Positions 23,217 to 23,431 of a stretch of DNA of 23,431 nt are shown in pieces; within the stretch, counting starts at the first letter, position 1, and the number at the start of each line of letters is the position of its first letter. Position numbers and translations under genes: made by a program. Origin of the DNA: an uncultured Caldimicrobium sp. (lineage in GTDB: Bacteria > Desulfobacterota > Thermodesulfobacteria > Thermodesulfobacteriales > Thermodesulfobacteriaceae); contig CALLJI010000207.1 of NCBI GenBank assembly GCA_938091475.1, positions 1 through 23,431 of the forward strand. The letters run 5' to 3'. The notes below the pieces were generated by a model. The model made no database searches and had not been told where the DNA came from. It saw nothing but the letters and a program-made list of their open reading frames with translations.

Positions 23217-23225
23217 CCCTCCTTT
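23217..23225 (-). promoter_or_regulatory. Strong ribosome-binding site of HU
   Basis: AAAGGAGGG on the minus strand lies four bases before the ATG. It fixes the start codon and points to high expression. Confidence 0.8.
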
Positions 23226-23256
23226 TATTTAGGATTTTCTGGAATTATTGAGAATT

Positions 23257-23284
23257 TATATAACAAACTTAGAAGGTTTGTCAA
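23257..23284 (-). promoter_or_regulatory. HU promoter with spacer inverted repeat
   Basis: On the minus strand, TTGACA (23284-23279) and TATATA (23262-23257) have a 16-base spacer and a TG extended -10. Start near 23250 gives a leader of about 37 bases. An inverted repeat, ACAAAC and GTTTGT with a 7-base spacer (23263-23281), fills the region between the boxes and could be a regulator site. Confidence 0.65.
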
Positions 23285-23431
23285 GAGTGAATGAGAATGT
23301 TTCAAAAAATTTAGCAAGCTCTCTAAGTACAAAGATTACACTAACTTATTGCAAACTCCTATACCCTCCAAAATAATACAAAAAACAAAAAACCCCCACC
23401 CCAAAGGAGCACTCCTACCAAATTCCACATA
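23285..23431. other. Window-edge sequence without recognised gene
   Basis: About 150 bases upstream of the HU promoter contain A-rich tracts and a C-rich patch with the short inverted repeat AGGAG-CA-CTCCT at about 23406-23417. No open frame or RNA gene is supported. The sequence may belong to a gene beyond the window. Confidence 0.5.

Noticed and set aside
23391..23417. C-rich patch as G-quadruplex or terminator
   Set aside because: Only two long G-runs are present on the minus strand, and the AGGAG/CTCCT repeat has a two-base loop, too tight for a normal hairpin.

Overview
The window is AT-rich, densely coded and rich in Lys/Glu codons. It comes from a flagellated, Gram-negative-type bacterium: it carries an MCE/Mla retrograde lipid-transport cassette and the sigma-54-activated proximal half of a flagellar operon. 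Protein character and gene mix suggest a thermophilic member of the Thermodesulfobacteriota (Thermodesulfobacterium/Caldimicrobium-like). That placement is inference from reading alone; no marker gene for taxonomy is present.

Layout. (1) 12-4235, + strand: ilvD (branched-chain amino acid synthesis) fused by an ATGA start/stop overlap to mlaE-mlaF-mlaD, an inner-membrane phospholipid ABC transporter. (2) 4236-7006: one chemoreceptor gene with a Cache-like sensor and a C-terminal zinc-binding CZB domain. It lies between two intergenic clusters of short GC-rich palindromes. (3) 7007-18043, + strand: a flagellar block. It starts with a receiver-less sigma-54 activator, a secreted TPR-type protein and a second sigma-54 activator with a degenerate receiver. 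It continues without a break through flgB, flgC, fliE, fliF, fliG, fliH, fliI, fliJ and a MotE-like gene, covering the proximal rod, MS ring, switch and export ATPase. Several genes overlap or use TTG starts, which suggests translational coupling. (4) 18000-19565, - strand: purQ followed by a divergent tatC-family gene whose 3' end overlaps the flagellar operon by 44 bp. (5) 19650-22454, + strand: a large exported protein joining a degenerate M1-peptidase-like region, a ChaN-type domain and a PDZ domain. It is transcribed divergently from purQ from overlapping promoters. (6) 22455-22939: a third palindrome cluster. (7) 22940-23212, - strand: an HU-family nucleoid protein with a strong promoter.

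How they work together. The two sigma-54 activators probably control the flagellar genes behind them, and the chemoreceptor next door would feed the motor. Mla, TatC and the exported ChaN/PDZ protein are envelope functions. The most unusual material is the palindrome family. At least a dozen hairpins share a GTAGGGGC/GCCC(CTAC) frame but have different, mutually complementary inner stems. Next in interest are the pseudo-peptidase/ChaN/PDZ fusion, a TatC that lacks the usual N-terminal signal-recognition motif, and an activator with a Glu at the receiver phospho-site and GAFSGA in place of GAFTGA. No tRNA, rRNA, CRISPR array, transposase or integrase was seen.
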